A stretch of DNA of 64,000 nt from Microcaldota archaeon (GTDB taxonomy: Archaea > Micrarchaeota > Micrarchaeia > Norongarragalinales > UBA8480). The stretch lies in the NCBI GenBank assembly GCA_023247085.1, contig JAHFHC010000003.1, forward strand, positions 7,800-71,799. The letters run 5' to 3'. This document shows positions 48,146 through 57,221 of this stretch, one piece after another. How positions within the stretch are numbered: position 1 is the stretch's first letter; each line of letters begins with the position of its first letter. The notes under the pieces were generated by a model. It saw nothing but the letters and a program-made list of their open reading frames with translations. It ran no database searches and had not been told where the DNA came from. Made by a program: the position numbers and the translations under genes.

Positions 48146-50614
48146 ATGGCTCTTTCTCAACGTCCTGATTCAATTGCCCTTCAAAAAAAGTGGACAAAGA
48201 AATGGGACGAGGCTGAAATTTACAAGTACGATAGCCGCAGCAAAGCGCCTGTTTTTTCAATTGACTCTCCTCCGCCTTTTACTTCGGGCGCATTGCATAT
48301 GGGGCACGTGTTGTCTTACTCGTTTTTTGATTTTGCAGCGCGTTTTAAGCGAATGACTGGCTTCAATGTTTTTTACCCGCAGGGTTGGGATTGCCAAGGT
48401 TTTCCAACTGAAGTGAAAGTTGAAAAATTGCAAAGCAAAGACAATAAAGACGGCAAGGAAAGCAAAGGTGCAAAAGACGGTAAGAGTGGAAAAGATGATA
48501 AAAGCGGAAAGCCGAAGTTAACGCGCCAAGAGTTCAAAAAGAAATGCATTGAATTTACGCTTGAAAATATTGATAAGATGAAGATGCAAATGATTCGCAT
48601 GGGCTTTTCGCCTGACTGGAGTCAAGAATATCGCACGATTGACCCTTCTTATCACAAGAAAGTACAGCTTTCAGTTTTGCAAATGTACGAAAAAGGTTTA
48701 GTTTACCGCCAGAAGCACCCGGTGCTTTTCTGTATTCATTGTCAAAGTGCAATTGCAAAAGCAGAAACAGAGGATTTACAGCGTGAAACTAAATTAAATT
48801 ACATAAACTTTTCAGTTGAAGGGGCGCCGTTGTCAGTTGCAACGACTCGGCCAGAATTACTTCATGCTTGTGTTGCTGTTCTAGTAAATCCAAGTGATGA
48901 GCGATTCAAAAAATTAGTTGGCAAAAAGGCAATTACGCCATTGTACAACAAAGAAGTGCCTATAATTTCCGACAATGAGGTTGACCAGACTTTTGGAACT
49001 GGTGTTGTTATGGTGTGTACGTTTGGAGATAAGACTGACGTAGCGTGGATGTACCGGCACTCGCTGCCGTTTATTGAAGCTTTTGATAACCGCGGCAAAT
49101 TGCTGAATGCCGAAGAATTTACTGGCGTAAAAATTGTTGAAGCGCGAGAGAAGATAATTGAAAAACTTAAGGCACTTGAGCTAGTTACGCGCCAGGAGTC
49201 AACGCAACAAGTGGTAAAGCTCCATGATCGTTGCAATAAGCCTGCTGAATTTATTTCAAGTGTGCAGTGGTTCATGAAATTACGCGATTGGCAGGATAAG
49301 ATTAAGCGTGCAGCTACTGAAGATATGCAGTGGTTCCCGCAATTTTCTGTTCAGTATTTAATTGACTGGGCTAATTTTGTTGAATATGATTGGGTGATTT
49401 CACGACAGCGTATTTACGGTACTCCGCTTCCATTTTGGTACTGTGAAGGGTGCGGTGCAATTTATACTCCAAAAGAATCAGAGCTCCCAGTTGACCCTGC
49501 ATTGCATGAATATAATAAAAAGAAATGTGATTGCGGTGGGCAAATAATTGGCGAGTCATCGGTTTGCGATTGTTGGATTGACTCCAGCATAACTCCACTC
49601 GTTATTGCCGGTTGGCCTGACGGAGATTATGAAAAACTTTACCCCGCTACTCTGCGGCCACAAGGGCTAGAAATTATCCGAACTTGGGCATTTTATTCCA
49701 TTTACCGTTGTCTAGCACTTACTGGCAAATCGCCATTTAAAGAAGTATTGATCAACGGAAGTGTACTTGGTACAGATGGCAAGAAGATGAGTAAAAGCCT
49801 CGGTAATTTTGAAGACCCAGAAGCGCTTCTTGCTAAGTTTCCAGCTGATTCATTGCGTCAATGGGCGGCATTGTCAGGCGCATTAGCAAAAGACCGGCCA
49901 TTTTCTTATAAGGATATTGAATATGCCAATTCGTTTGTTACAAAATTATGGAATGCAGCTAATTTTGTTGACAAGGCACTTGAAGGCTACAAGCCTGAAA
50001 AAAGCAACAAAGCACACAATTTTTCAATAACCGACAAGTGGATACTCGCGGAGCTTGACAAGACAATTGAAGTCGTTACTCGGTCAATGCACGAGTATGA
50101 TTACTATGCGGCTATTAGTGCAATTCATTCTTTCTTCCGCTTGTCTTTCTGCGACTACTATTTAGAGGATGTAAAATACCGCATTTATGAAGAAGCGGAA
50201 AATAAAGCCGAAGCGCAATACTGCCTGAAAACAGTTCTAGGAGCAACATTAAAACTCATCGCTCCATTCGCTCCATTTATATCAGAAGAGTTGTTCCACG
50301 AGTTAGGTTTTGCTAAAGAAGAAAAAGTTGAGTCAATACACGTTTCAAAGTGGCCAACGCCAACTGGTTTTGAAATCGACGAAGAAACCGGCAAACTCGC
50401 TTCGCTATTACATGACTTAATCAGCCAGTCAAGAAAATTTCGAAGTTCCAAACAAATTGGGCTAAATGAACCCATCGAAAGCCTTGAAATTGGGCTTCCC
50501 GAAGAGCTTATAAGCAACTTTAGTGACATAAAATTAGACTTGTCTAAAATAGCTAGGATTAAAACCCTTGATGTTTCAAGTAAAAAAGAACTAACTACGC
50601 AGTTCAAAGTTTAA
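48146..50614 (+). CDS. valS: valyl-tRNA synthetase
   Basis: Charges tRNA-Val and edits mis-charged Thr. The 822 residues show SPPPFTSGALHMGHVLSYSF (HIGH at 51-54), YPQGWDCQGFPTEVKVEK, the editing-domain ATTRPELL, ADSLRQWAALSG and GKKMSKSLGN (KMSKS), with the class Ia anticodon domain at the end. An unusual Lys/Gly/Asp-rich insert lies at about residues 97-122, just after the first catalytic block. I chose ATG 48146, since the upstream in-frame part is not family-like. Confidence 0.94.
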   Translation: MALSQRPDSIALQKKWTKKWDEAEIYKYDSRSKAPVFSIDSPPPFTSGALHMGHVLSYSFFDFAARFKRMTGFNVFYPQGWDCQGFPTEVKVEKLQSKDNKDGKESKGAKDGKSGKDDKSGKPKLTRQEFKKKCIEFTLENIDKMKMQMIRMGFSPDWSQEYRTIDPSYHKKVQLSVLQMYEKGLVYRQKHPVLFCIHCQSAIAKAETEDLQRETKLNYINFSVEGAPLSVATTRPELLHACVAVLVNPSDERFKKLVGKKAITPLYNKEVPIISDNEVDQTFGTGVVMVCTFGDKTDVAWMYRHSLPFIEAFDNRGKLLNAEEFTGVKIVEAREKIIEKLKALELVTRQESTQQVVKLHDRCNKPAEFISSVQWFMKLRDWQDKIKRAATEDMQWFPQFSVQYLIDWANFVEYDWVISRQRIYGTPLPFWYCEGCGAIYTPKESELPVDPALHEYNKKKCDCGGQIIGESSVCDCWIDSSITPLVIAGWPDGDYEKLYPATLRPQGLEIIRTWAFYSIYRCLALTGKSPFKEVLINGSVLGTDGKKMSKSLGNFEDPEALLAKFPADSLRQWAALSGALAKDRPFSYKDIEYANSFVTKLWNAANFVDKALEGYKPEKSNKAHNFSITDKWILAELDKTIEVVTRSMHEYDYYAAISAIHSFFRLSFCDYYLEDVKYRIYEEAENKAEAQYCLKTVLGATLKLIAPFAPFISEELFHELGFAKEEKVESIHVSKWPTPTGFEIDEETGKLASLLHDLISQSRKFRSSKQIGLNEPIESLEIGLPEELISNFSDIKLDLSKIARIKTLDVSSKKELTTQFKV

Positions 50615-50631
50615 AGAGAATTGATATTTAA

Positions 50632-51084
50632 ATGGCTAGACTACATACGCACAAACGGGGCAAATCCCGTTCACACAAACCAACAAACAGCAACGCAGCT
50701 AAATGGGTTGACTACTCTGAAGATGAGATAATTGGCTTTGTCGAACAATTTGCAAAACAAGGTAAAACAGAAGCAGAAATCGGTCTTCTTTTACGTGATC
50801 AATACGGATTAGCTAGTGTAAAGCTATTAACCGGCAAGACGATTTCACAAATCCTAAAAGCAAAGAACTTAACCCCAAAGTACCCCTCTGACTTAATTGC
50901 GCTTCTCAAAAAAGCAGTTAATTTAATGGAACACTTAAAAACAAACCACGGTGACAAATCAAACCGCATTAAGCTAAGCCACGTTGAGTCAAAAATCAAA
51001 CGCTTAGTCAAGTATTACCGCGGAAAACAACTACCGGCAAAGTGGAAGTACGATCCAGAAACCGCTGCGCTAATCGTTAAGTAG
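50632..51084 (+). CDS. rps15: ribosomal protein S15
   Basis: A small-subunit protein. The 150 residues open with MARLHTHKRGKSRSHKP, then an S13/S15-type N-terminal domain and HLKTNHGDKSNRIKLSHVES with LVKYYRGKQLPAKWKYDP, the archaeal S15 ending. It follows valS by 17 bases and precedes S3Ae. Confidence 0.96.
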   Translation: MARLHTHKRGKSRSHKPTNSNAAKWVDYSEDEIIGFVEQFAKQGKTEAEIGLLLRDQYGLASVKLLTGKTISQILKAKNLTPKYPSDLIALLKKAVNLMEHLKTNHGDKSNRIKLSHVESKIKRLVKYYRGKQLPAKWKYDPETAALIVK

Positions 51085-51095
51085 CATAATGTATG

Positions 51096-51125
51096 TTTCA
51101 TATTTAGTTATTTTTTTTTATTTTT
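51096..51125 (+). terminator. T-run between rps15 and rps3ae
   Basis: TTATTTTTTTTTTATTTTTACG, within 30 bases of the rps15 stop (about 51105-51127), is a clear T-run terminator. It may end or attenuate transcription between the two ribosomal genes. Confidence 0.5.
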
Positions 51126-51153
51126 ACGTTTATCATGAGTGTGATTATAGAAA

Positions 51154-51870
51154 ATGGCAGTTAAGAAAAAAGCAATTGACACGTGGAAAACAAAGCAATG
51201 GTTTTCACTAGTAGCGCCAAAGCTATTCAACGAAGCAGAAGTAGCGCAAGTTCCAGCACAAGATCCACAACACTTACTAAACCGTATAATTGAACTTCCA
51301 CTAAAAGAAATCACAAAAGAACTCGCACACATGTATATCAACGTTAAATTGCGTGTAGAAGACGTGCGTGGAAAAAACGCTTACACTAAATTCATTGGCC
51401 ACGCGTTGGCAAGAGAACACGTGCAAGCATTAGGGCGGAGAAACCGTTCCATGCTGTATCTAGTTCTTTCCACTAAATCTGCAGATGGAGTTGAATTTTC
51501 AGTAAAAGCATTAGTTGTTACAAACGGCAAAGCAAGTGCAGCTCAACGCCAATCCCTGCGCCAAACCCTTCGCGAATACTTATCTCAAAAGATCGCCAAG
51601 CAAGACTTCGGCAAATTCATTCAAGAAGTACTGTACGGCAAAGTGAGCTCTGAACTAAACGGCGTCTTAAAGAAAATCTATCCAATTAAACGCGTTGAAC
51701 TATACAAAACACAGTTAGTTGAGGTATTCGACGTTGAAAACGTTGAAGAATCAGAACAACACGCTGCACCAGCACAAACTGAAGCAACGCAAGCAGAAGA
51801 AACTCAAACGCAAAACGAATCTACAACTATGCCAGAAGAAAGCGAAATACCAGCAGAAAATACAGCTTAA
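51154..51870 (+). CDS. rps3ae: ribosomal protein S3Ae
   Basis: A small-subunit protein of archaea and eukaryotes. The 238 residues include DTWKTKQWFSLVAPKLFNEA, the tract VRGKNAYTKFIGHALAREHV and ALGRRNRSMLYLVLSTKSADG given by position, and IYPIKRVELYKTQLVEVFD near the end. The last 35 residues are a low-complexity Glu/Thr/Gln tail not usual for the family. T-runs follow the stop. Confidence 0.95.
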   Translation: MAVKKKAIDTWKTKQWFSLVAPKLFNEAEVAQVPAQDPQHLLNRIIELPLKEITKELAHMYINVKLRVEDVRGKNAYTKFIGHALAREHVQALGRRNRSMLYLVLSTKSADGVEFSVKALVVTNGKASAAQRQSLRQTLREYLSQKIAKQDFGKFIQEVLYGKVSSELNGVLKKIYPIKRVELYKTQLVEVFDVENVEESEQHAAPAQTEATQAEETQTQNESTTMPEESEIPAENTA

Positions 51871-51938
51871 TTTCTCTATTTTTTAATTTTTTGCTTCTAA
51901 CTCTCTTACTTTTTAAAATGAGTCTAAATTCTTTGAAA

Positions 51939-52748
51939 TTACTTATTCATTAACTGTTTCAAAGTTTGCGTGACGTGTGGATTCTTTAGCCATAACCCGA
52001 CTTCGTCGTCTGGGTGGGTTTGTTCGTTTGTTAAAAAGAGTAACGCTTGGTCATCAGCTAATACGAATCGGGTTGGTAATGCTGTTGAGCTAGTTGTGTG
52101 TGCTAGGGTTGTTACTTCTGGAGCCATTTTAGGCGATACTATGTGTATTTTTGCGCCGCGTTGCTTTGCCTCTTGTAGTAATGCGCCGTGGGCTTTCATT
52201 TTTTGTTGTAGCCCAGTTTGACTTGAGCTGATTACGATATGTTGTTTTGCGTCGGCTAACATTGAAGCTAATTTAGAATTAATTGCATCTTTGCCTTTTA
52301 GTGTCCAGACATTATCTTCAATTGCATAGCCTTCAACAAGCGAACCTGCTTTGATTTTTGTTTGCATTGCTTTGCTTAAATCATCAAAGTGAAGGAATTG
52401 TTTGTCAAGTTCTGCACGCTTTTGTTTTTTAAGCGTGTCAATGGCTTCTCTAATTGGCAGCGCAGAGTACTTAACCGGTCTACCTGGCCGAAGCACTACG
52501 AATCCTTGATCCTGCAAGCTTGTTAAGACGTCATATACTCTTGGTCTAGGTAATGCTGCGCGGTTAGCTAGTTCTCCTGCGGTGCAAGTTGTAGATGCAG
52601 CTAGTGCATAGTATGCCTTTGCTTCATATTCGTTTAAGCCCAGGCTACGTAAATGAGAAATTACGTCGGTGTTCTTAGAGATGATTGGCATTGCACTCCC
52701 ACTAGTATTAGTTTTGGAGGCTTTTAAACTATCTGCATCGGCGGTCAT
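51939..52748 (-). CDS. TrmB-family transcription regulator
   Basis: TrmB regulators sense sugars or other ligands and bind DNA through an N-terminal winged helix. The 269 residues contain HLRSLGLNEYEAKAYYAL, then CTAGELANRAALPRPRVYDV (recognition helix) and QDQGFVVLRPGRPVKYSAL, and a C-terminal PLD-like domain (QHIVISSSQTGLQ). It is divergent from a secreted protein gene whose promoter holds an 8-bp inverted repeat, a natural target. A second in-frame ATG at about codon 20 could be the true start. Confidence 0.88.
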   Translation of the reverse strand: MTADADSLKASKTNTSGSAMPIISKNTDVISHLRSLGLNEYEAKAYYALAASTTCTAGELANRAALPRPRVYDVLTSLQDQGFVVLRPGRPVKYSALPIREAIDTLKKQKRAELDKQFLHFDDLSKAMQTKIKAGSLVEGYAIEDNVWTLKGKDAINSKLASMLADAKQHIVISSSQTGLQQKMKAHGALLQEAKQRGAKIHIVSPKMAPEVTTLAHTTSSTALPTRFVLADDQALLFLTNEQTHPDDEVGLWLKNPHVTQTLKQLMNK

Positions 52749-52904
52749 CAGCTGATCACTTTTTGTTTTACATCGATTTTATATTTTTTTTGCATTTATT
52801 TTTGCATCTTTCTTTTTTTGTTTTTCTTCTTTTATTTATTTTTTTAATTTTTTCAATTTTTGTTTTTCATTTGTGTTTGAGTATATTATCTTCTACCGAC
52901 ACAA

Positions 52905-52914
52905 CTATATAAAT
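52905..52914 (+). promoter_or_regulatory. distal TATA-like element
   Basis: CTATATAAAT is a strong TATA-like sequence 76 bases before the ATG of the secreted protein gene. It may serve as an alternative upstream promoter of that gene. Confidence 0.35.
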
Positions 52915-52947
52915 GTATTCACTATGGGGGAGTAACAAAACATAAGG

Positions 52948-52955
52948 TTTAAATA
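52948..52955 (+). promoter_or_regulatory. TATA box of the secreted protein gene
   Basis: TTTAAATA, about 31 bases before the ATG at 52986, would place transcription start near 52978, so the message would have almost no leader. Confidence 0.5.
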
Positions 52956-52975
52956 CAAGTTATCACCAACTTGTA
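52954..52975. promoter_or_regulatory. 8-bp inverted repeat, candidate TrmB-family operator
   Basis: TACAAGTT (52954-52961) and AACTTGTA (52968-52975) are perfect inverted repeats with a 6-base spacer. They lie between TATA box and start site, where a repressor would block polymerase. The divergent neighbour is a TrmB-family regulator, the obvious candidate binder. The binding itself is inferred. Confidence 0.5.
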
Positions 52976-52985
52976 GTGACACATT

Positions 52986-54458
52986 ATGAAATTGTTTGGA
53001 TTTTTGGCAGCGCTTGTCGTATTGACTAGCTTCGTGGCTGGCCAGACGTTGTTCTCAGCGTCTAACCATGTTGACGTAACTAGCAATAGGGATGGGCAAC
53101 TCACACTCTGGTTCACACCAAGTGAATCGGGCAACTATGCTGTAAACACTGAAGGAAACATTGCAACACGCGTTACTCCTTCGTTTGGAACCATGGACGC
53201 AGGCGCTGTCAAATCTTTTACAGTTATCTTTTTACCACAATTATGTTCAAAAGGGCTATTTTACACAACTATTAATCTTGATACTGTCACCGCTGCAGGT
53301 ATAAGCCAACGAACTTCAAAAACAATTGAAGTAAACGTGCTGCAGTCCACTGATTGCTCGCCAGTTGTTCAAAACAGTTTGCCACAAGATGTTTTAAGCC
53401 AAGCCAATGCTTTTGGTAGCACTTTATCGCTTTCAAGTCAATTTGATGCAAGTGATGTCAATGTCTTAATTTATGCTCCGGAAGGTCAAACCGACATTGC
53501 AAATGGTGAAACCCGCCAAATAAACTTGGATATTGTAAACCGTGGCGCTACTGGAGAATTTCTTTTATCTGCAATTGGGGACGTCAAGCTAAACCCAATT
53601 CTTAATGATTATGCATTTGTATTGCAAAGAGGGGAATCTAAGGGGGTTACGCTAACTGTTTCTCCGCGCGACTTGCAAGGAACTCAATGGGTTTCAATTC
53701 AAGTAACTAGGAGTGGACAAGTAGCTGCTGTTAAAGATATTTTCTTTGAAGTTAGCAAGACACATTTTGTTGAACTTGTAATGCCTCAAGTTGTAAACAC
53801 AAAGAACTGCGGCATTGTCACAATTGCTGGAAGGATTAAAAATCCTGGAAGCGCAGTTGAAACCCTAACTGTTTCAATCCCATCTTTGTTTGTATCTTCA
53901 AACGCATTGACACTTGCTCCTCGTTCAGAGCAAAACTTCGTGCTTAATTTGGACTTGTCAAGCTTATCAGCACAAAATAGGATAATCGATATTGTTGCGG
54001 CAAACCAATATGTTTCTTCAAAGCAACCGGTGCAGTTCAATATTGGACAATGTGATTCAACTGGAGCAGTTTCGTATGTGGTTCAAGTTGATAACCCTTC
54101 AAACCAAACCCTTGTTGGGGTTTATGCAACTGTTATAGATGTTCCAAACAACTGGAAGGTTTCAACGCCTATGCCAATTGACATTCCTACAAATTCTTCA
54201 AAGAATTTGACTGCTTCAATTCAACCAGTGGGGAGTGTAACGAGTGAAATTACGCCGACTCTTTTAGTTCGCGATGCAAATGGTAATGTGCTAAAAACAC
54301 AAACGTTATCGCCAGTTAAACCAAGTTCAACAACTGGGTTATTCTTAGCCGGCTTGCTGAACTTAAGTGGATTAGAATGGATTGGTGCAATTGTTTTCGT
54401 TGCATTGATAATTGCGATATTCTCAGCAAAAGCAACGCTGCGAAGAAGCACTGCTTAA
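52986..54458 (+). CDS. secreted beta-sandwich surface protein with C-terminal anchor
   Basis: A 490-residue protein: signal peptide at residues 1-19 (LFGFLAALVVLTSFVAG), several NEW3/CARDB-like beta-sandwich repeats (for example ETRQINLDIVNRGATGEFLL and TIAGRIKNPGSAVETLTV), Cys pairs, a few N-x-S/T sites, and a single membrane helix near residue 465 (WIGAIVFVALIIAIF) with a short basic tail. It fits a cell-surface or envelope protein held by its C-terminus. The promoter carries an operator-like repeat facing a TrmB-type regulator. Confidence 0.75.
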   Translation: MKLFGFLAALVVLTSFVAGQTLFSASNHVDVTSNRDGQLTLWFTPSESGNYAVNTEGNIATRVTPSFGTMDAGAVKSFTVIFLPQLCSKGLFYTTINLDTVTAAGISQRTSKTIEVNVLQSTDCSPVVQNSLPQDVLSQANAFGSTLSLSSQFDASDVNVLIYAPEGQTDIANGETRQINLDIVNRGATGEFLLSAIGDVKLNPILNDYAFVLQRGESKGVTLTVSPRDLQGTQWVSIQVTRSGQVAAVKDIFFEVSKTHFVELVMPQVVNTKNCGIVTIAGRIKNPGSAVETLTVSIPSLFVSSNALTLAPRSEQNFVLNLDLSSLSAQNRIIDIVAANQYVSSKQPVQFNIGQCDSTGAVSYVVQVDNPSNQTLVGVYATVIDVPNNWKVSTPMPIDIPTNSSKNLTASIQPVGSVTSEITPTLLVRDANGNVLKTQTLSPVKPSSTTGLFLAGLLNLSGLEWIGAIVFVALIIAIFSAKATLRRSTA

Positions 54459-54466
54459 TCCTATTT

Positions 54467-55045
54467 CTAGACTTTTTGATATTTTAACTTTAATTTTTTG
54501 CTTAATTCTGACGTTGTTTTCCAGTGTTCTAAATCATAGATTCCCAAGTACGCGCGGGTTATTGGCCTGCTTTGAAAGTCCACTGGCTCTATTCCATTTG
54601 CTCTCAAAATGCGGTAAATATAATCTACTTCTCCCGGCTTGCGGTTAAAGTATAGTTTGGCTCTTCGTTTTCCATAGGGGAATCTAATTTGCCGGTAAAA
54701 AACAACGTGGTCTCCGTCTTTGTGCAGGTGAGCGGCAACTGGCTCTTCAACAACAACGTTCGGCATTTTCAATCCTATTACAAAGCGAGCTAGCCGCGCT
54801 TCAGATAAAGGGGTTAATCTTGTTAATTGGCGGTTATCTCTAGCGCGTGTTTTTGCCATTAGTAACAATGGATAGCTCGCGATAGTGCGCGGTTGTTTTT
54901 TAACTTCAACTATTGTGACGCGTTCGCGAATGTTTTTTACAATTTTTAAATTGTCGGGGTGGAAGTGTTCTGGAGTAAACTCATTGCCGGGAAAGACAAC
55001 TATTCTCGACCCGTTTGGTAAACGTTTAGCTGCTAGTTTTTTCAT
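54467..55045 (-). CDS. basic protein, unknown function
   Basis: A 192-residue basic protein with mixed alpha/beta pattern (RIVVFPGNEFTPEHF, RVTIVEVKKQPRTIASYPLL, VVFYRQIRFPYGKRRAKLYF). It ends with Lys-rich residues. It is the last gene of a minus-strand run after the Whirly-like and DHH genes, with 8 bases to its upstream neighbour, so a role in nucleic-acid metabolism is plausible. No family recognised. Confidence 0.6.
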   Translation of the reverse strand: MKKLAAKRLPNGSRIVVFPGNEFTPEHFHPDNLKIVKNIRERVTIVEVKKQPRTIASYPLLLMAKTRARDNRQLTRLTPLSEARLARFVIGLKMPNVVVEEPVAAHLHKDGDHVVFYRQIRFPYGKRRAKLYFNRKPGEVDYIYRILRANGIEPVDFQSRPITRAYLGIYDLEHWKTTSELSKKLKLKYQKV

Positions 55046-55053
55046 TTAAATTT

Positions 55054-55533
55054 TTACCAGTTAAAACTTTTTTCAATTGCTTTTTCTAACAATATTTTCA
55101 ACACCATTGCTTCATCTTCGCTTATTGGAATAGCTATTGACACAACTTGCCCTTTTTGATCTTGCGTTGACAGCTTAAAATAATACCCTGTTGCCATTTT
55201 TGAAAAGCTTACGGTTGAGTTCCGCGTATCTGCAGAAATAGCGTATCCCCCTTTTGACGGGTCGTGAAACAGTTCTGCGTTGGCAGCTTTGCCGCTTAAT
55301 ACAATTAGCAGTTTAGCCATGTCAACTATTGCCATTTTGAAAGTTAGTTTATCCGACCACCCGAATGCTTGTGGTCCAGTTTGCTTTGCTGCTTCAACAA
55401 AAACACTTTTCTTTTCTGCATTAAAGTCAAATTGAACTGCTGAACCTGTGCCGGTTTTGTTCGGCTTGTAAACTTTAAATTTGTTTTCGAATTTATTTTC
55501 AAATTTACTTTCGCTTTTAGCTACATTGTCCAT
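55054..55533 (-). CDS. Whirly/MRP-like single-strand nucleic-acid-binding protein (tentative)
   Basis: A 159-residue protein: a polar Lys/Asn-rich N-terminus, then a beta-rich part with KSVFVEAAKQTGP, WSDKLTFKMAIVDMAKLLIV, an AELFHDPSKGGYAIS turn and FKLSTQDQKGQVVSIAIPIS, ending in a helix. The strand-helix order and the FKM-x3-D-x2-K-L segment recall Whirly and trypanosome MRP proteins, which bind single-stranded nucleic acid. Its start overlaps the end of the DHH gene by 17 bases. The family call is tentative. Confidence 0.5.
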   Translation of the reverse strand: MDNVAKSESKFENKFENKFKVYKPNKTGTGSAVQFDFNAEKKSVFVEAAKQTGPQAFGWSDKLTFKMAIVDMAKLLIVLSGKAANAELFHDPSKGGYAISADTRNSTVSFSKMATGYYFKLSTQDQKGQVVSIAIPISEDEAMVLKILLEKAIEKSFNW

Positions 55534-56857
55534 TTTGCATCACCAGGTTAATTGCGGTTGTAATTATTTGTTTTGCGTATTCTTTTGGAAAACGACTTGA
55601 AGACGCCACGTCGTGGCCACCGCCTGTAAAACCGCTTTTGCCGTACGTTTCTTTCAAAGCTTTAATTACGAAATGAGCAGAGAAGCCAAGGTCAGCGGCA
55701 CTGCGATTTGCACGAAATGACAAGCTATCTCCAGTATAAACTAGGCTGGCTGTTGGGCCCTTTTCAGCGAAGTGGAATTGAAGTGCGTTGTGCAACTTGC
55801 TTATAGACGGGTAGCTATTCTTTTTTGCAATGCCAGTTACATCGCAAGTTACTAGTGTATATTTGCCAGTGTATGTTTTTGCTTTGTGAATTGCCTTTTC
55901 TAATGCGCGTTGAGTTTTTAGCTTCTCTTCACGGTATAATTCACCAACTAAATGTTTGTCGCTAAGCGTCTTGTCGTAGAATTCCAGCGAATACGGGTCA
56001 ATTGAACTTACTGCTAAGTAATCTATGACAACTCCTTCTGGGAAAAATGTACTTTCACGAAATGAACTGGTGTCGGTTTGCATTGAATACCTGCAAAAGC
56101 GCAGAAATTCTGGCTCTAATTCTGGGCAAATACGCCTAGCGATTTCAAATGCAAGTAAGCCAGTGTTGTAACTAGATGGTTCAATTGGGTTTTTCAATTG
56201 AAATGGGGAGACGAAATGGTCAATGCATGGCTCAATTGCTGGAGGGTGATGGTCAACTACCATTATCTCAAAGTTTTTTGCTGACCGACACAAGTTTTCC
56301 TTGCTTTCTTGGTTTGCTCCATGATCCAACAATACTAGGAGGCTGCCTTCTGCTAATCCCTTGTCTTCTTCACAATCTTTTTCACTGTAAACTGCACTAT
56401 ACGATTCTTGTGTGCGAAGCAAAAGCGGGACTTTCTTGTCTTTAGCAAATTTTTCAAGGCATTTTTTCAAAATAATGCCAGAGGAGATGCCATCGCCGTC
56501 TCCATCGTAGCGGATCTTAATTGTGCGCAGCTCCAACACTGCTTTTGTAAGCGTAACTGCCGCGTCGTTAAATAGTTCTTTCATCTCAATTAACAACGGT
56601 GCCTTGACGACTTCCTTAACTGTAGCTGGTTGAAAAAATAGGAATTGTTTTACTGATGCTTCGAGTTTCTTGTCAGTTTTTTGTTCTGCGGCTTCAACTC
56701 TAAAAGTGTAGTTAGTATATTTGCCAATTAATTCGTATATTTTTTCTGGCTTTAACTCGCATTCGCTTTTTATAACTATAAATTCTTGGCCATTGCAGCC
56801 ATAGTACTTTTCAGGGTCAAAAACGTCTTTTTTAACTATATATAGGGTGGTTTTCAT
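55517..56857 (-). CDS. DHH-family phosphoesterase, RecJ-like
   Basis: A 446-residue DHH protein: IKIRYDGDGDGISSGIILKK supplies motif I with two acidic residues, VLLDHGA and MVVDHHPPAIE give the DHH motif, and SGFTGGGHDVASSS is the DHHA1 GGGH motif. The N-terminal 110 residues are specific to this subgroup. I start at ATG 56857. More divergent than the DHH protein at 17838, it overlaps a Whirly-like protein gene, which suggests work on single-stranded nucleic acid. Confidence 0.82.
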   Translation of the reverse strand: MKTTLYIVKKDVFDPEKYYGCNGQEFIVIKSECELKPEKIYELIGKYTNYTFRVEAAEQKTDKKLEASVKQFLFFQPATVKEVVKAPLLIEMKELFNDAAVTLTKAVLELRTIKIRYDGDGDGISSGIILKKCLEKFAKDKKVPLLLRTQESYSAVYSEKDCEEDKGLAEGSLLVLLDHGANQESKENLCRSAKNFEIMVVDHHPPAIEPCIDHFVSPFQLKNPIEPSSYNTGLLAFEIARRICPELEPEFLRFCRYSMQTDTSSFRESTFFPEGVVIDYLAVSSIDPYSLEFYDKTLSDKHLVGELYREEKLKTQRALEKAIHKAKTYTGKYTLVTCDVTGIAKKNSYPSISKLHNALQFHFAEKGPTASLVYTGDSLSFRANRSAADLGFSAHFVIKALKETYGKSGFTGGGHDVASSSRFPKEYAKQIITTAINLVMQNGQCS

Positions 56858-56939
56858 GGGGGCGTATAGCACCAACGCGGTTTATAAATTTTGAAGTAAC
56901 TGTTAATTATCAATTATTTTAGCGAGGTTTTACTATTAA

Positions 56940-57197
56940 ATGGATGCAATTATTGAAAACTACAGGCGAGGACGACACACTGAATACGGCGACCAGTTTA
57001 TAGTTGTCGTTGACGCATGCGAATCAAGCGAAAAGGCAAAAGCTTTTGTAGGTAAATCAGTTTCTTGGAAAACTCCTTCTGGCAAGGAAATCAAAGGCAA
57101 AGTAGCTTCTACTCATGGCAACAGCGGTAAACTCCGTGTTGTAATGGAAAAAGGGTTACCTGGCCAAGCAGTTGGTACCAAAATTGAAATCGCTTAA
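56940..57197 (+). CDS. rpl35ae: ribosomal protein L35Ae
   Basis: A large-subunit protein. The 85 residues contain IIENYRRGRHTEYGDQFIVV, AKAFVGKSVSWKTPSGKEIK and STHGNSGKLRVVMEKGLPGQ, the L35Ae core and typical ending. trm1 follows 24 bases later. Confidence 0.93.
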   Translation: MDAIIENYRRGRHTEYGDQFIVVVDACESSEKAKAFVGKSVSWKTPSGKEIKGKVASTHGNSGKLRVVMEKGLPGQAVGTKIEIA

Positions 57198-57221
57198 AAA
57201 TATTCGAGCTTGCTTTTGAAT

